This document shows positions 30,276-39,361 of a stretch of 64,000 nucleotides of DNA, one piece after another. The position numbers and the translations under genes were made by a program. Location: NCBI RefSeq assembly GCF_014217335.1, contig NZ_CP060092.1, positions 4,309,501 to 4,373,500 on the forward strand. Direction: 5' to 3'. The notes under the pieces were generated by a model. That model ran no database searches and was not told the DNA's origin. It saw only the letters and a program-made list of their open reading frames with translations. The stretch comes from Teredinibacter purpureus (GTDB lineage Bacteria; Pseudomonadota; Gammaproteobacteria; Pseudomonadales; Cellvibrionaceae). Every line of letters begins with the position of its first letter. Within the stretch, counting starts at the first letter, position 1.

Positions 30276-31043
30276 TTAGGTGTGAGAAAGAGAAAACCAA
30301 TCCGAAGGTGTCGTCTGATTGGCGTAATAGATAGGCAGAGCGCTAGCGTGCCCCTCAAGTGCAAGCTTAACTTTCGCTAAACTATTATTTTTTTCACTCA
30401 TATGAGCGACAACAAGATGCTGAAGATTAGGGAGTTGTGCTAAAGATAAGAAGCTCGCCGCTTGGCCATTACTCAAATGCCCCCAATCTCCCCCAACCCT
30501 TAATTTCAAAGAGGGAGGATAGGGGCCGAAAGAAAGCATTTCTGGATCGTGATTGGCCTCCAGAATCAAACCATCGCAATAGCTATAAGCTTGTAGTACG
30601 TGCGGTGTTATACAGCCTAGATCCGTCAATATGCCTAACCGCAGGCCCTCACGCTCAAATACGAATTGTGATGGTTCGCGGGCGTCATGAGGAACAGCAA
30701 CAGGCAACACGTTGATATCGCCAATCTCAAATGGTTGGTACCCCTCAATTAACTTTGCATTTGGCAACACACCGTAATCTCTTGCCATGCGAGTTCCTGG
30801 CGTCATATACACTGGCATCTTTAACTTTCGCGCGGTAGCCCCAACACCTTTACAGTGATCCGAGTGTTCATGGGTCACAATCACGGCGTCCAAATCAGTT
30901 GGGCTACACCCAACCAACGCCAAACGGGCGGTTAATTCACGCAAAGTAAAACCACAATCGAGAAGGATTGTGGTTTTACTGGTGCGTATAACGGTAGCGT
31001 TACCCTTGCTGCCACTGCCAAGGGTTGCAAACTGAAAGCTCAA
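30276..31043 (-). CDS. Metallo-beta-lactamase-fold hydrolase (YycJ/WalJ-like)
   Basis: 255 residues with the MBL zinc motif THEHSDH near residue 60 and the N-terminus FATLGSGSKGNATVI, typical of the YycJ group, whose members have been described as 5'-3' exonuclease-like. Further ligands are expected in AVPHDAREP and VVAHMSEKN. The start appears to be TTG at 31043. No ATG/GTG start in this frame gives a better N-terminus, and Shine-Dalgarno support is weak. It lies 13 bases after bamC and is probably read through from it. Confidence 0.87.
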   Translation of the reverse strand: MSFQFATLGSGSKGNATVIRTSKTTILLDCGFTLRELTARLALVGCSPTDLDAVIVTHEHSDHCKGVGATARKLKMPVYMTPGTRMARDYGVLPNAKLIEGYQPFEIGDINVLPVAVPHDAREPSQFVFEREGLRLGILTDLGCITPHVLQAYSYCDGLILEANHDPEMLSFGPYPPSLKLRVGGDWGHLSNGQAASFLSLAQLPNLQHLVVAHMSEKNNSLAKVKLALEGHASALPIYYANQTTPSDWFSLSHT

Positions 31044-31056
31044 GTAATTATCGAAC

Positions 31057-32259
31057 TTATATAAGGTTCTTTCGCAATAATCGGAGAAAATCTTTCGCTA
31101 TAGCCTCGGGAAGACGATCACCACGGTGATCTCGTATATTGACTAATAGTTCGGTCGCACGTGGATGAGCCACGATAAAGTAACCCTGAGCCCCTTCTAA
31201 TTTTTTACCGCTGAATACAGCACCGTCAATGGATTCGAAACGCGCTTTAGCGGCGTCTGTAACACTAAGATTTTTCAATAAAACCGACAAGTCATAGGGT
31301 GCGGTTTCGGGTAACCCTTCTGTGCTGCTCCAAAACGCTAAGCGTCGGAAAAAGCCTACGCCGTCTTCGCCATAGGGGCTATAACCCACATAAATTAAAC
31401 CCAAGTCAGAGTTAGACTCCCAAGTTTTATAGCCTTCTTTATTTGCAGCATGGACCAACGTGGCCCAAGCACGGTCAGTAGGTAACTTAATGGATAAAGT
31501 GGGTTCATTCTCAAACCGAGTAAAGCCCGCTTTAAGCTCACCACCCACATTCTGACCAAGTAATGAGGCCGAATTGTTATCAACTGTTTCCGCCAAGGTG
31601 GTAGCCAACTCTTTTAACAACCACGCTTCTCTATCCTCGTTATCGGATTCTGTTGGCCAAGGAACCCCTGGGTTTTCCTTCGCCTCTTCACGCGTACGCT
31701 CCATTTGCAGTACGTGAACCTCTGTGGTTTCCGGGTGAATGCCTTTTGCCAGTTTTATTTGGAAACGAACGGCATTTATTTCATCGTCGTTAAACTGTAG
31801 CCAATCCGTTTCAATAATACCCGCAGCGGCATTGCTTAATACAACGTCCAAATTGTATTGAGACAAGAAATATTGTGTTCGAGGCCACACCTGTGCGGTA
31901 GACGCGTTCAAGTATATCCAACGATTACCCCCTAGCTTCTGAATTTTTACGCCAACCTCACCTTTATCACCTAAAGGTAAAGGGCGAGGTACTTCGTAGC
32001 CATCGAGTGTCACCGCATCGCCGAACTCATCAACAGCCTGAACGGGAGGAATACGGTACATTTGCTCGGAAGGCACGGCTTGAACACCGTCTGGCAACGT
32101 TAATGATTCTATGGGAGAAGCACTGACGTAATCACCACCACGACTGCGGAATACGCCCTGCTCGCCGAAGAAGGCACTGCATCCACTTAGCGCTACCAAT
32201 GAACTCAATAAAGCCACTTGGCAATAACGACTCGAAACATTACTAAAATTGAACATCAT
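31057..32259 (-). CDS. bamC: Outer membrane assembly lipoprotein BamC (NlpB)
   Basis: Lipoprotein subunit of the BAM complex. A signal peptide ends at the lipobox ALSGC. An unstructured segment with YRIPPVQ-type sequence follows, then two helix-grip domains, the second ending LRLLRKNLI. Length 400 is longer than E. coli NlpB (about 344) but within the range for marine gammaproteobacteria. Its place directly downstream of dapA is the conserved dapA-bamC pair, which strongly supports the call. Two adjacent ATG codons (32259 and 32256) are possible starts. Confidence 0.93.
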   Translation of the reverse strand: MMFNFSNVSSRYCQVALLSSLVALSGCSAFFGEQGVFRSRGGDYVSASPIESLTLPDGVQAVPSEQMYRIPPVQAVDEFGDAVTLDGYEVPRPLPLGDKGEVGVKIQKLGGNRWIYLNASTAQVWPRTQYFLSQYNLDVVLSNAAAGIIETDWLQFNDDEINAVRFQIKLAKGIHPETTEVHVLQMERTREEAKENPGVPWPTESDNEDREAWLLKELATTLAETVDNNSASLLGQNVGGELKAGFTRFENEPTLSIKLPTDRAWATLVHAANKEGYKTWESNSDLGLIYVGYSPYGEDGVGFFRRLAFWSSTEGLPETAPYDLSVLLKNLSVTDAAKARFESIDGAVFSGKKLEGAQGYFIVAHPRATELLVNIRDHRGDRLPEAIAKDFLRLLRKNLI

Positions 32260-32281
32260 ATTTTATTACTTATGGTCGATG

Positions 32282-32317
32282 TAAAAACACCTTAACTGCG
32301 TAATGCATTTAAGGTGT
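32282..32317 (-). terminator. Hairpin between dapA and bamC
   Basis: ACACCTTAA (32287-32295) pairs with TTAAGGTGT (32309-32317), 13-base loop. Read on the minus strand a run of T follows. It may be an attenuator, lowering bamC expression relative to dapA. Confidence 0.7.
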
Positions 32318-32328
32318 CGTCAGTGGTA

Positions 32329-33207
32329 TTAAAGTGTAACGCCCGCGTCACGCATGGCTTGCTCTAATATACCGCGATAAGATTCTGCTAAGGGTGTAAG
32401 TGGCAACCGAATAGCGTTACCCATCAACCCCATGCGTGCTACCGCCCATTTAACCGGAATGGGATTGGCCTCCAAAAACAAGGCACTATGTAACGACGCT
32501 AAGCGCTCATCGATTTCACGCGCCTCTTCGACCTTGCCTTCCAACACCAGTTCACACATTTTTGAGGTTAAGTCAGGTACGACATTAGCCGTTACGGATA
32601 TTTCACCACATCCACCTAAACGCATAAATTCTAACGCGGTGCCGTCGTCACCGGATATAAACAAAAAATCATCCTGCGTAACCGCTTGTAACGCTTGCAA
32701 CCGCTCCATGCTGCCAGTTGCTTCTTTAATACCGACAATATTATCGATAACGGCCAATCTTGAAACAGTCTCAGGCAACATATCGACCGCCGTTCGACCC
32801 GGTACATTGTAAAGCAGCTGCGGTATCGCAACGGATTCGGCGATAACTTTATGATGAAGGTACAACCCTTCTTGTGAAGGCTTGTTATAGTAGGGTGTGA
32901 CCAATAAGCAAGCATCGGCTTTAGCGTCTTTCGCTGCTTGAGTGAGTTCTAGCGCTTCGGACGTAGAGTTAGCCCCTGTACCTGCAATTACCGGGACCCT
33001 ACCCTTCACTTGGTCTACGACTTTTCGAATAACATCGGCATGCTCACCCATGTTTAAGGTGGCGCTTTCGCCCGTAGTGCCCACCGCAACAATAGCGTGA
33101 GTACCTTTTTCAATGTGCCACTCGACGAGCTTATGCAAGGCATCCCAATCGAGCGAGTTATCCGCTTTCATTGGGGTCACGAGTGCGACCATGCTGCCTC
33201 TAAACAT
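32329..33207 (-). CDS. dapA: 4-hydroxy-tetrahydrodipicolinate synthase DapA
   Basis: Condenses pyruvate with aspartate semialdehyde, the first committed step of lysine/diaminopimelate synthesis. The Schiff-base Lys lies in IVGIKEATGSM and the Tyr motif in LLYNVPGRTAVD; the N-terminal GTTGESATL is also diagnostic. Length 292 is exact for the family. It supplies the substrate chain continued by dapD, dapC and dapE about 10 kb away. Confidence 0.98.
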   Translation of the reverse strand: MFRGSMVALVTPMKADNSLDWDALHKLVEWHIEKGTHAIVAVGTTGESATLNMGEHADVIRKVVDQVKGRVPVIAGTGANSTSEALELTQAAKDAKADACLLVTPYYNKPSQEGLYLHHKVIAESVAIPQLLYNVPGRTAVDMLPETVSRLAVIDNIVGIKEATGSMERLQALQAVTQDDFLFISGDDGTALEFMRLGGCGEISVTANVVPDLTSKMCELVLEGKVEEAREIDERLASLHSALFLEANPIPVKWAVARMGLMGNAIRLPLTPLAESYRGILEQAMRDAGVTL

Positions 33208-33327
33208 AAGATATCTCCGCTAATTCTGGGGTAGTTAAAGTAAGGGCGTCAATGGTACTGGCGCAAGCGTTCACACTCAACTACTAACGCGCCTAGCGCC
33301 GTAATAAAAGCGTGTTTAGGCTACTCT

Positions 33328-34371
33328 TTAAGGCGATGGATTAGGATAACGCTGATGGATAGCCTCTATTGCCACTATAACCTCGTCACTCAACGTCAAT
33401 TCCACGCTCTCGAGGTTACAGGCTAACTGTTCGACGCTGGTCGCGCCGACAATATTGGATGTTACAAAGTCACGACTATTCACATAGGCTAACGCCATTT
33501 GGGCAGGGTTTAACGCGTGATCTCGCGCTAAGCACACATAAGCGCCTATAGCGTCCTCGACATTCGCTTTACCGTAACGCGTAAAACGATCGTACAAGGT
33601 TAATCGAGCCCCTTCAGGCTGCGCCCCATGTAAATATTTACCGGTAAGCACACCAAACGCTAACGGAGAGTAAGCAAGCAACCCTACCTGTTCGCGTATC
33701 GAAAACTCCGAACAGCCCACTTCGAAAGTTCTATTCAGTAAATTATAGGGGTTTTGAATACTGACCACTCGAGACCAACCTTTTTCCTTCGCAATACGTA
33801 AATACTCACTTATACCCCAAGGTGTTTCGTTAGAAATACCAATGTGTCGAACCTTCCCCTGTTCAACTAATTCGTGCAACGCCGATAAGGTTTCCTCTAT
33901 GCTTACACCGTCGTCGTTACCATGCTCGTATCCCAATACCCCAAAAAAATTGGTCTGCCGTTCGGGCCAGTGCACTTGGTACAGGTCCAGATAATCGGTT
34001 TTCAGACGCTTAAGAGAACCGTTAATGGCCGAGAATATTTGATCACGTGATAATCGAGCACCATTGCGAATATGGTCCACGCCCGAATTCCGTTCGCTAC
34101 GGCCAGTGACTTTAGAGGCCAGCACTAGCTGATCTCGTGCGCCCCGGTTTGCCAACCAATTTCCCATAATTTCTTCAGATCGGCCAAACGTTTCAGGGCG
34201 TGGAGGCACCGAGTACATTTCCGCTACATCAAAGAAATTAACGCCTTTCTCAACCGCAAAATCCATCTGAGCACACCCTTCTTGCTCTGTATTTTGCTCT
34301 CCCCACGTCATACTCCCCAAACAAATTTCGCTGACGTCGATACCAGATCGACCTAATTTACGGTATTTCAT
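33328..34371 (-). CDS. tas: Aldo/keto reductase, Tas-like
   Basis: NADPH-dependent TIM-barrel oxidoreductase. The first strand reads LGRSGIDVSEICLGSMTWGEQN, the catalytic Tyr/Asp region is FFDVAEMYSVPPRPETFG, and LDLYQVHWPERQTNFFG follows. This long form with the ETFGRSEEIMGNWL segment matches E. coli Tas rather than small AKRs. Length 347 fits. The physiological substrate is unknown. It stands alone between dapA and fabV on the same strand, with a dyad at 34475-34509 upstream. Confidence 0.88.
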   Translation of the reverse strand: MKYRKLGRSGIDVSEICLGSMTWGEQNTEQEGCAQMDFAVEKGVNFFDVAEMYSVPPRPETFGRSEEIMGNWLANRGARDQLVLASKVTGRSERNSGVDHIRNGARLSRDQIFSAINGSLKRLKTDYLDLYQVHWPERQTNFFGVLGYEHGNDDGVSIEETLSALHELVEQGKVRHIGISNETPWGISEYLRIAKEKGWSRVVSIQNPYNLLNRTFEVGCSEFSIREQVGLLAYSPLAFGVLTGKYLHGAQPEGARLTLYDRFTRYGKANVEDAIGAYVCLARDHALNPAQMALAYVNSRDFVTSNIVGATSVEQLACNLESVELTLSDEVIVAIEAIHQRYPNPSP

Positions 34372-34474
34372 GAAGCGGGCCTTACGATTAAGATATCAAT
34401 GAATATGCCGATTTTCGGTCAAAACAGGCAAGGCTAAAAACTAAAAGAACAAAGTGCGGCTAGCTGAAAAGCGA

Positions 34475-34509
34475 AAACCGCTAGGGGCACGACACCTGCC
34501 TAGCGGTTT
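34475..34509. terminator. Dyad after fabV
   Basis: Perfect 11-base inverted repeat AAACCGCTAGG (34475-34485) with CCTAGCGGTTT (34499-34509), 13-base loop, ending 23 bases past the fabV stop. The T run is only four bases on the minus strand, so termination is plausible but not certain. Confidence 0.6.
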
Positions 34510-34532
34510 ATAAAAAAAGAGCCAACAACGCT

Positions 34533-35735
34533 CTATTCCGTTACCGGCTCAACCAAGGGTAATGACACGAGCGGGCTCAAATCTTCTTCGTAGTCCACGC
34601 CTTCAAACCCGTAACCAAACAACTGCAAGAACTCCTCTTGGTAGCCCTTAAAATCAGTGGTATCGAAAAGGTTTTCTTCTGTAACTTTCGCCCAAATCTG
34701 CTCAACTTTATCTTGCACGCTAGCGGACAACTCAAGCTCATCAACACGAAAACGGTTGGCATCATCTAAGCGAGGCGTATCGCTATATAAACACTCAGAA
34801 AATAGGCGGCTTAATTGCTGAATACACCCTTCATGACTACCCTCTTCTTTCATAACCTTAAATAAAATAGAAAGATATAACGGCATGATAGGAATGGCCG
34901 AGCTCGCCTGCGTTACGACGGCTTTTAATACCGAGACATTGGCACTACCACCAATGTCGGACAATGAGGCTGTAATGGCTGTCGCGGCACGATCTAAATC
35001 TTCTTTGGCTTTACCGATTGTGGCGTGCCCATAAATAGGCCACGTCAGCTTTTCCCCTAAATACGTATAAGCGACCGTTTTACAGCCGTCAGCCAACACA
35101 TTCGCCTCACTCAACGCCTTCATCCAAAATTCCCAATCGGCACCGCCCATCACTTTTACGGTGCCAGCAATTTCTTCTTCATTCGCGGGCTCAATAGAAG
35201 TTTCGGATATTTTTAGCGTATCGGTGTTCAACCCTTTCGACGTGTACGTTTTGCCAATAGGCTTTAACGTGGAGGAATAGACGTCACCCGTATCGGGGTC
35301 TTGGCGACGCGGAGATGCCAAGCTATAGACCACCAAATCAATTTTGCCCATATCGGCGTTAATTACATCAATCGCGTTTTTACGCGCTGCGTGCGAGAAC
35401 GCATCGCCATTCATGCTTTTCGCCCATAAACCAGCCTCTTCTGCAGCCGCATGGAAGGCTGCAGTATTGTAATAGCCTGCGGTTCCCGTTTTACGCTCAC
35501 TCGGCGCTTTCTCAAAAAACAAACCCAAGGTTTTAGCACCGCAACCAAATGCCGCGGTAATACGTGAAGCCAAGCCATAACCTGTAGATGCGCCAATTAC
35601 CAATACATTCTTTGGACCATTTTCGATAGCAGGCTGAGATTTAATGAACTTGATTTGTTCCTGCACACTGGCGGCACAGCCTTTCGGATGAGAGTTGGTA
35701 CAGATAAATCCACGAACTTTTGGTTTGATAATCAT
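34533..35735 (-). CDS. fabV: Enoyl-ACP/trans-2-enoyl-CoA reductase FabV
   Basis: NADH-dependent enoyl reductase of the large SDR type, the last step of fatty-acid elongation. N-terminal MIIKPKVRGFICTNSHP, the cofactor site LVIGASTGYGLASRI and the Y-x8-K active-site motif (YGHATIGKAK) identify it. Length 400 is typical. FabV enzymes are known to resist triclosan. Whether a FabI also exists cannot be seen here. AGGAC precedes the ATG. It diverges from miaE. Confidence 0.96.
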   Translation of the reverse strand: MIIKPKVRGFICTNSHPKGCAASVQEQIKFIKSQPAIENGPKNVLVIGASTGYGLASRITAAFGCGAKTLGLFFEKAPSERKTGTAGYYNTAAFHAAAEEAGLWAKSMNGDAFSHAARKNAIDVINADMGKIDLVVYSLASPRRQDPDTGDVYSSTLKPIGKTYTSKGLNTDTLKISETSIEPANEEEIAGTVKVMGGADWEFWMKALSEANVLADGCKTVAYTYLGEKLTWPIYGHATIGKAKEDLDRAATAITASLSDIGGSANVSVLKAVVTQASSAIPIMPLYLSILFKVMKEEGSHEGCIQQLSRLFSECLYSDTPRLDDANRFRVDELELSASVQDKVEQIWAKVTEENLFDTTDFKGYQEEFLQLFGYGFEGVDYEEDLSPLVSLPLVEPVTE

Positions 35736-35860
35736 ACTGTTGTCCTGAGGCTATTGTTTTTTAAGCAGATTCTTCAAGCACCAAGCTGTACCGCTATACG
35801 GTATACTAGTGCTTTCGCAGCCGCGCATTATACCTGAACCAACCGTAACGCATAATTACA

Positions 35861-36433
35861 ATGTTTGAACTACGCTACAAAACCAGCCCAATCTGGACAC
35901 AAACCGTACTAGCCGATTTCGATGCTTTTTTGATCGATCATGCCGCCGCCGAAAAAAAAGCGTCGGGAATGGCCAATTCAATGGTGTCCCACTACCCAGA
36001 CAAGCCTGACATTGTTACGGCAATGATCGATCTGAGTATCGAAGAAATGGCTCACTTTCGCGAGGTGGTCAAAATCCTGATGAAACGAGGTTTGCAACTC
36101 GGCCCCGACACGCGCGACCCCTACGTCAACGCCTTACGCCAGCACTCTCGCAAGGGAACCGATGTTTACTTGCTCGATCGACTGTTACTTGGCAGCGTGA
36201 TTGAAGCGAGAGGCTGCGAACGTTTTGGCTTAGTCGCAGACGCCCTTCCTACAGGGGAACTGAAAGAGTTTTATATCGCGATTACCGAATCGGAATCTCG
36301 ACACGAAGACTTATTCGAAAAGCTTGCGCATAATTACTTCCCAACAAAGGTTGTTAACCATCGGCTGAATGAACTACTCGAGCTAGAAGCGGCAATTGTG
36401 GAATCTCTCCCGATTATTGCGGCCTTGCATTAA
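35861..36433 (+). CDS. miaE: tRNA 2-methylthio-N6-isopentenyladenosine-37 hydroxylase MiaE
   Basis: Di-iron ferritin-like oxygenase that hydroxylates ms2i6A37 in tRNA. Metal-binding patterns are visible as SIEEMAHFREV and ESESRHEDLFEKL, with a further Glu in SVIEARGCERF. Length 190 is typical. Its stop shares a base with the next ATG (TAATG), so the downstream glycosyltransferase-like protein is translationally coupled. The four plus-strand genes from here to 39267 look like one operon. Confidence 0.95.
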   Translation: MFELRYKTSPIWTQTVLADFDAFLIDHAAAEKKASGMANSMVSHYPDKPDIVTAMIDLSIEEMAHFREVVKILMKRGLQLGPDTRDPYVNALRQHSRKGTDVYLLDRLLLGSVIEARGCERFGLVADALPTGELKEFYIAITESESRHEDLFEKLAHNYFPTKVVNHRLNELLELEAAIVESLPIIAALH

Positions 36434-37671
36434 TGAGTAATGTGGGCAAATACCTTTCCCGTTACAGCGAACCGGAAGCCCATGCCCTCCTCGACTTTCC
36501 GCCAACCGTATTTGAATATTGCGTTGTTATTCCGGTTCGAGACGAAAAAGCCTATTTTCTACAGCAATTTGTCGAACGTTTTTCCGACAACACCAACCCT
36601 ATACTGCTAATACTGGTTATCAACCAGCCCAACACCCAATACGATACGACGCTTAATGCTCAGCTCGCAGCTAAAGCCAAAAACGTATTTGCACGCACGA
36701 CCTGGTGCCACCAACATTTAAGTTTACACAGCCATAGCAACTGCCATCTACTCATCGTTGATCGATATAGCCGCACACCCATTCCCGCCGACCAAGGAGT
36801 TGGGCTCGCGAGAAAAATTGGTGCCGACATTGCCTGCTCGCTCTACCACACACAACAACTCAACAACGCTCTGGTGCTTTCTACTGACGCCGACGCACAA
36901 TTGCCCTCTCACTACTTTTCTGCGTGCCAGCAACACAACCCCCAAAACACCAGTGCAGTAGTTTTCGATTTCACCCATATCAAAGATACAGACGACCAAA
37001 ACGATCCGTGTTTTAACGCGACGCAGTTATACGAAAAAGCCTTAAAGTATTTTCGTCGCGGCCTAGATTTCGCAGGCTCACCTTACGCGTTCTACACTCT
37101 TGGCAGTACACTTGGGTTTTCTATTGAACAATACTGTCAAGCAAGGGGCTTTCCTAAACGCGCAGGCGGTGAAGATTTTTATTTATTAAATAAACTCGCC
37201 AAATTGGGCACCGTGCACTTCCAACACGAAATTTGTATTAGTATCACCGCGAGAGAATCAGATCGAGTGCCATTCGGCACCGGCCCAGCCGTTGCTAAAA
37301 TACGGCAACTCGACAATCCATCAGAAGACTATTGCTATTATCACCCCGCTGTTTTCTCCTGTTTAAAACAATGGCTAGCGTTGCTCCCTACATTCTGGGC
37401 CGCGCTCGACACTGGGGAGAACCCCGCGACGTGCATACCCGCCGCCCTAAACAGCGCTGCTAGAGCGGTCAACAGTGCAAAGTTTTTCGAACACGCCATT
37501 CGACAATGCCGAAGCTTCGACGCTTTTTGTAAGCAGTTCCATCAATGGTTCGACGCATTTATCACCTTAAAATTTATACATCATCTACAACAAAGCCTCT
37601 ACCCCGCTCAACCATTGCTGCCCTCCATTCAAACGCTTAACAACCATATTAACGACAGTTGCCATGACTGA
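36433..37671 (+). CDS. Glycosyltransferase family 2-like protein
   Basis: 412 residues, with GT-A features: the opening strand VVIPVRDE (residues 31-38), a DxD-type motif STDADAQLP with D152 and D154, and a GGEDFYLLNKLAKLG segment resembling the ED catalytic base region. No membrane segment was seen, so it is probably cytoplasmic. The acceptor is unknown. It is coupled to miaE by a one-base overlap and to the TauE gene by an 8-base overlap. An enzyme fold is likely; activity is unproven. Confidence 0.72.
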   Translation: MSNVGKYLSRYSEPEAHALLDFPPTVFEYCVVIPVRDEKAYFLQQFVERFSDNTNPILLILVINQPNTQYDTTLNAQLAAKAKNVFARTTWCHQHLSLHSHSNCHLLIVDRYSRTPIPADQGVGLARKIGADIACSLYHTQQLNNALVLSTDADAQLPSHYFSACQQHNPQNTSAVVFDFTHIKDTDDQNDPCFNATQLYEKALKYFRRGLDFAGSPYAFYTLGSTLGFSIEQYCQARGFPKRAGGEDFYLLNKLAKLGTVHFQHEICISITARESDRVPFGTGPAVAKIRQLDNPSEDYCYYHPAVFSCLKQWLALLPTFWAALDTGENPATCIPAALNSAARAVNSAKFFEHAIRQCRSFDAFCKQFHQWFDAFITLKFIHHLQQSLYPAQPLLPSIQTLNNHINDSCHD

Positions 37672-38425
37672 TTTTTACGAACAAGTTATGCTGCTCACAG
37701 TATCGCTCTTGTCAAACGGCCTCTCGGCAATGGCAGGCGGCGGCGCTGGCTTACTGCAACTCCCAGCGCTCATTTTTTTGGGTTTGCCCTTTTCCATGGC
37801 GTTAGCAACACATAAAATTGCGACCGTTGCGCTCGGCGCAGGCGCAACCTTAAAACATGCACAAGAGCGACATACCCGTTTACCTTTCGCCCTATTAATG
37901 CTGACCGCAGGTTTGCCCGGCGTAGTGCTTGGGGCCAATACTATATTAAGTATTCCCGAGACCATTGCCAAAATAGCGCTCGGTGTACTAACCATTAGCC
38001 TTGGCCTCTATTCTTTTTTTCGGAATAAACTGGGCCAACATTACCGGCCTAAAAACCGAGGCTGGAAAGGCTACATAGTAGGTGCTTGCGGGCTATTTTT
38101 ATTAGGTTTTTTCAATGGATCGTTAACATCCGGAACGGGGCTTTTTGTGACTATTTGGCTCGTAAGCTGGTTTGGCTACGACTATAAACGAGCGACCGCT
38201 TACACTATGATTTTAGTAGGATTGTTTTGGAATGGTACCGGCGCACTAACCTTAGCCTTACTGACCCCAGTAAAATGGCCTTGGTTGCCCATGTTACTTC
38301 TAGGCTCACTTATTGGGGGGTACGGCGGCGCCCATATTGCCGTCAAATACGGAAATCCTTTTATTAAACGAGTCTTCGAAATAGTCACCATTTTGGTCGG
38401 CATTTCATTAATTATGAGTGCTTAA
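37664..38425 (+). CDS. TauE/SafE-family membrane permease
   Basis: 253 residues with about eight hydrophobic segments. The family repeats are recognisable: an N-terminal Gly-rich AGGGAGLLQLPALIFLG and a second-half GSLTSGTGLFVTIWL. TauE/SafE proteins are proposed exporters of sulphonates, sulphite or sulphoacetate. The substrate here is unknown. It overlaps the preceding gene by 8 bases, and the following CPBP gene begins 2 bases after it. Confidence 0.88.
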   Translation: MTDFYEQVMLLTVSLLSNGLSAMAGGGAGLLQLPALIFLGLPFSMALATHKIATVALGAGATLKHAQERHTRLPFALLMLTAGLPGVVLGANTILSIPETIAKIALGVLTISLGLYSFFRNKLGQHYRPKNRGWKGYIVGACGLFLLGFFNGSLTSGTGLFVTIWLVSWFGYDYKRATAYTMILVGLFWNGTGALTLALLTPVKWPWLPMLLLGSLIGGYGGAHIAVKYGNPFIKRVFEIVTILVGISLIMSA

Positions 38426-38427
38426 CC

Positions 38428-39267
38428 ATGAATAAACGCTTTTTGCTCGATCCTCGTAACATTTTTACCGCTCTCGATAACATTGATGACGAAAAGCCTT
38501 CGTACACGCTCAATCGTCGCGAAAGCCAACGAAGAATATTCTGGACACTCGCCTGCGTCTCTGTTTGCTTACTCTCCATTCACTATTTAAAGCTGTATTC
38601 AAGCTTGCAAGCATTTTTAATTCAGTTGGCGCATTGGCAAGATAAACCCAGCCATTACTGGGCCGCTCAATTTAATCGCAGTAGCTATATGCAACTCATG
38701 TCCTATAGTTGGTGGACCTTCTGGCATATAATTGGCTACGTAGCGCTACCCTACCTTGTTATTCGATATAAACTAAAAGAAAATTTTTCGAGTATGGGAT
38801 GGCGCTTTGCCGATACGGCTCAGCACTGGAAAGGCTACGCACTCTTACTATTACCCATATTACTCTTTGTTTTTTTAGTGAGTTTTCGAGAAGACTTCGG
38901 CAGCCACTACCCCTTTTACAAACAAGCTGGCCGTAGTTGGTTTGATTTTTTTGCGTGGGAAATACTCTACCTAACACAATTCATTTGCCTCGAATTTTTT
39001 TTTCGAGGGTTTATTCTCAACGCTCTTCGTCCCGCAATAGGTGCGAATGCTGTTTGGATAATGTGCGTACCCTACCTTATGATCCATTTCCCTAAACTCT
39101 GGCCTGAAGCCGCAGGCGCCATTTTATTCGGATTATTTCTAGGGATTCTCGCGCTTCGATCTCGCTCAATTTGGGGTGGTTTTTTTGTCCATGCGGGAAT
39201 AGCCGTCAGCATGGATATCGCATCGCTCCTGCAAAAAAACGGGTTACCCTCTCAATTTTGGCCATAA
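38428..39267 (+). CDS. CPBP-family intramembrane protease (CAAX-protease-like)
   Basis: 279 residues with several hydrophobic helices. The core contains LEFFFRGFIL (Glu near residue 188, Arg near 192), corresponding to the ExxxR motif. A His-containing segment MIHFPKLWPEA and a last motif FFVHAGIAVSMD follow. The first motif has one Glu rather than two. Family members process prenylated proteins or bacteriocins, or act in immunity; no target is visible. Part of the miaE operon. Confidence 0.8.
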   Translation: MNKRFLLDPRNIFTALDNIDDEKPSYTLNRRESQRRIFWTLACVSVCLLSIHYLKLYSSLQAFLIQLAHWQDKPSHYWAAQFNRSSYMQLMSYSWWTFWHIIGYVALPYLVIRYKLKENFSSMGWRFADTAQHWKGYALLLLPILLFVFLVSFREDFGSHYPFYKQAGRSWFDFFAWEILYLTQFICLEFFFRGFILNALRPAIGANAVWIMCVPYLMIHFPKLWPEAAGAILFGLFLGILALRSRSIWGGFFVHAGIAVSMDIASLLQKNGLPSQFWP

Positions 39268-39361
39268 TCTCATAATAGTGATCAGCAACGCCTTGACACA
39301 AATGCGACTAAGTAGCCGCTAAAATACTCAATTAACCGCCATAACTCTAGAGATTCACCCT

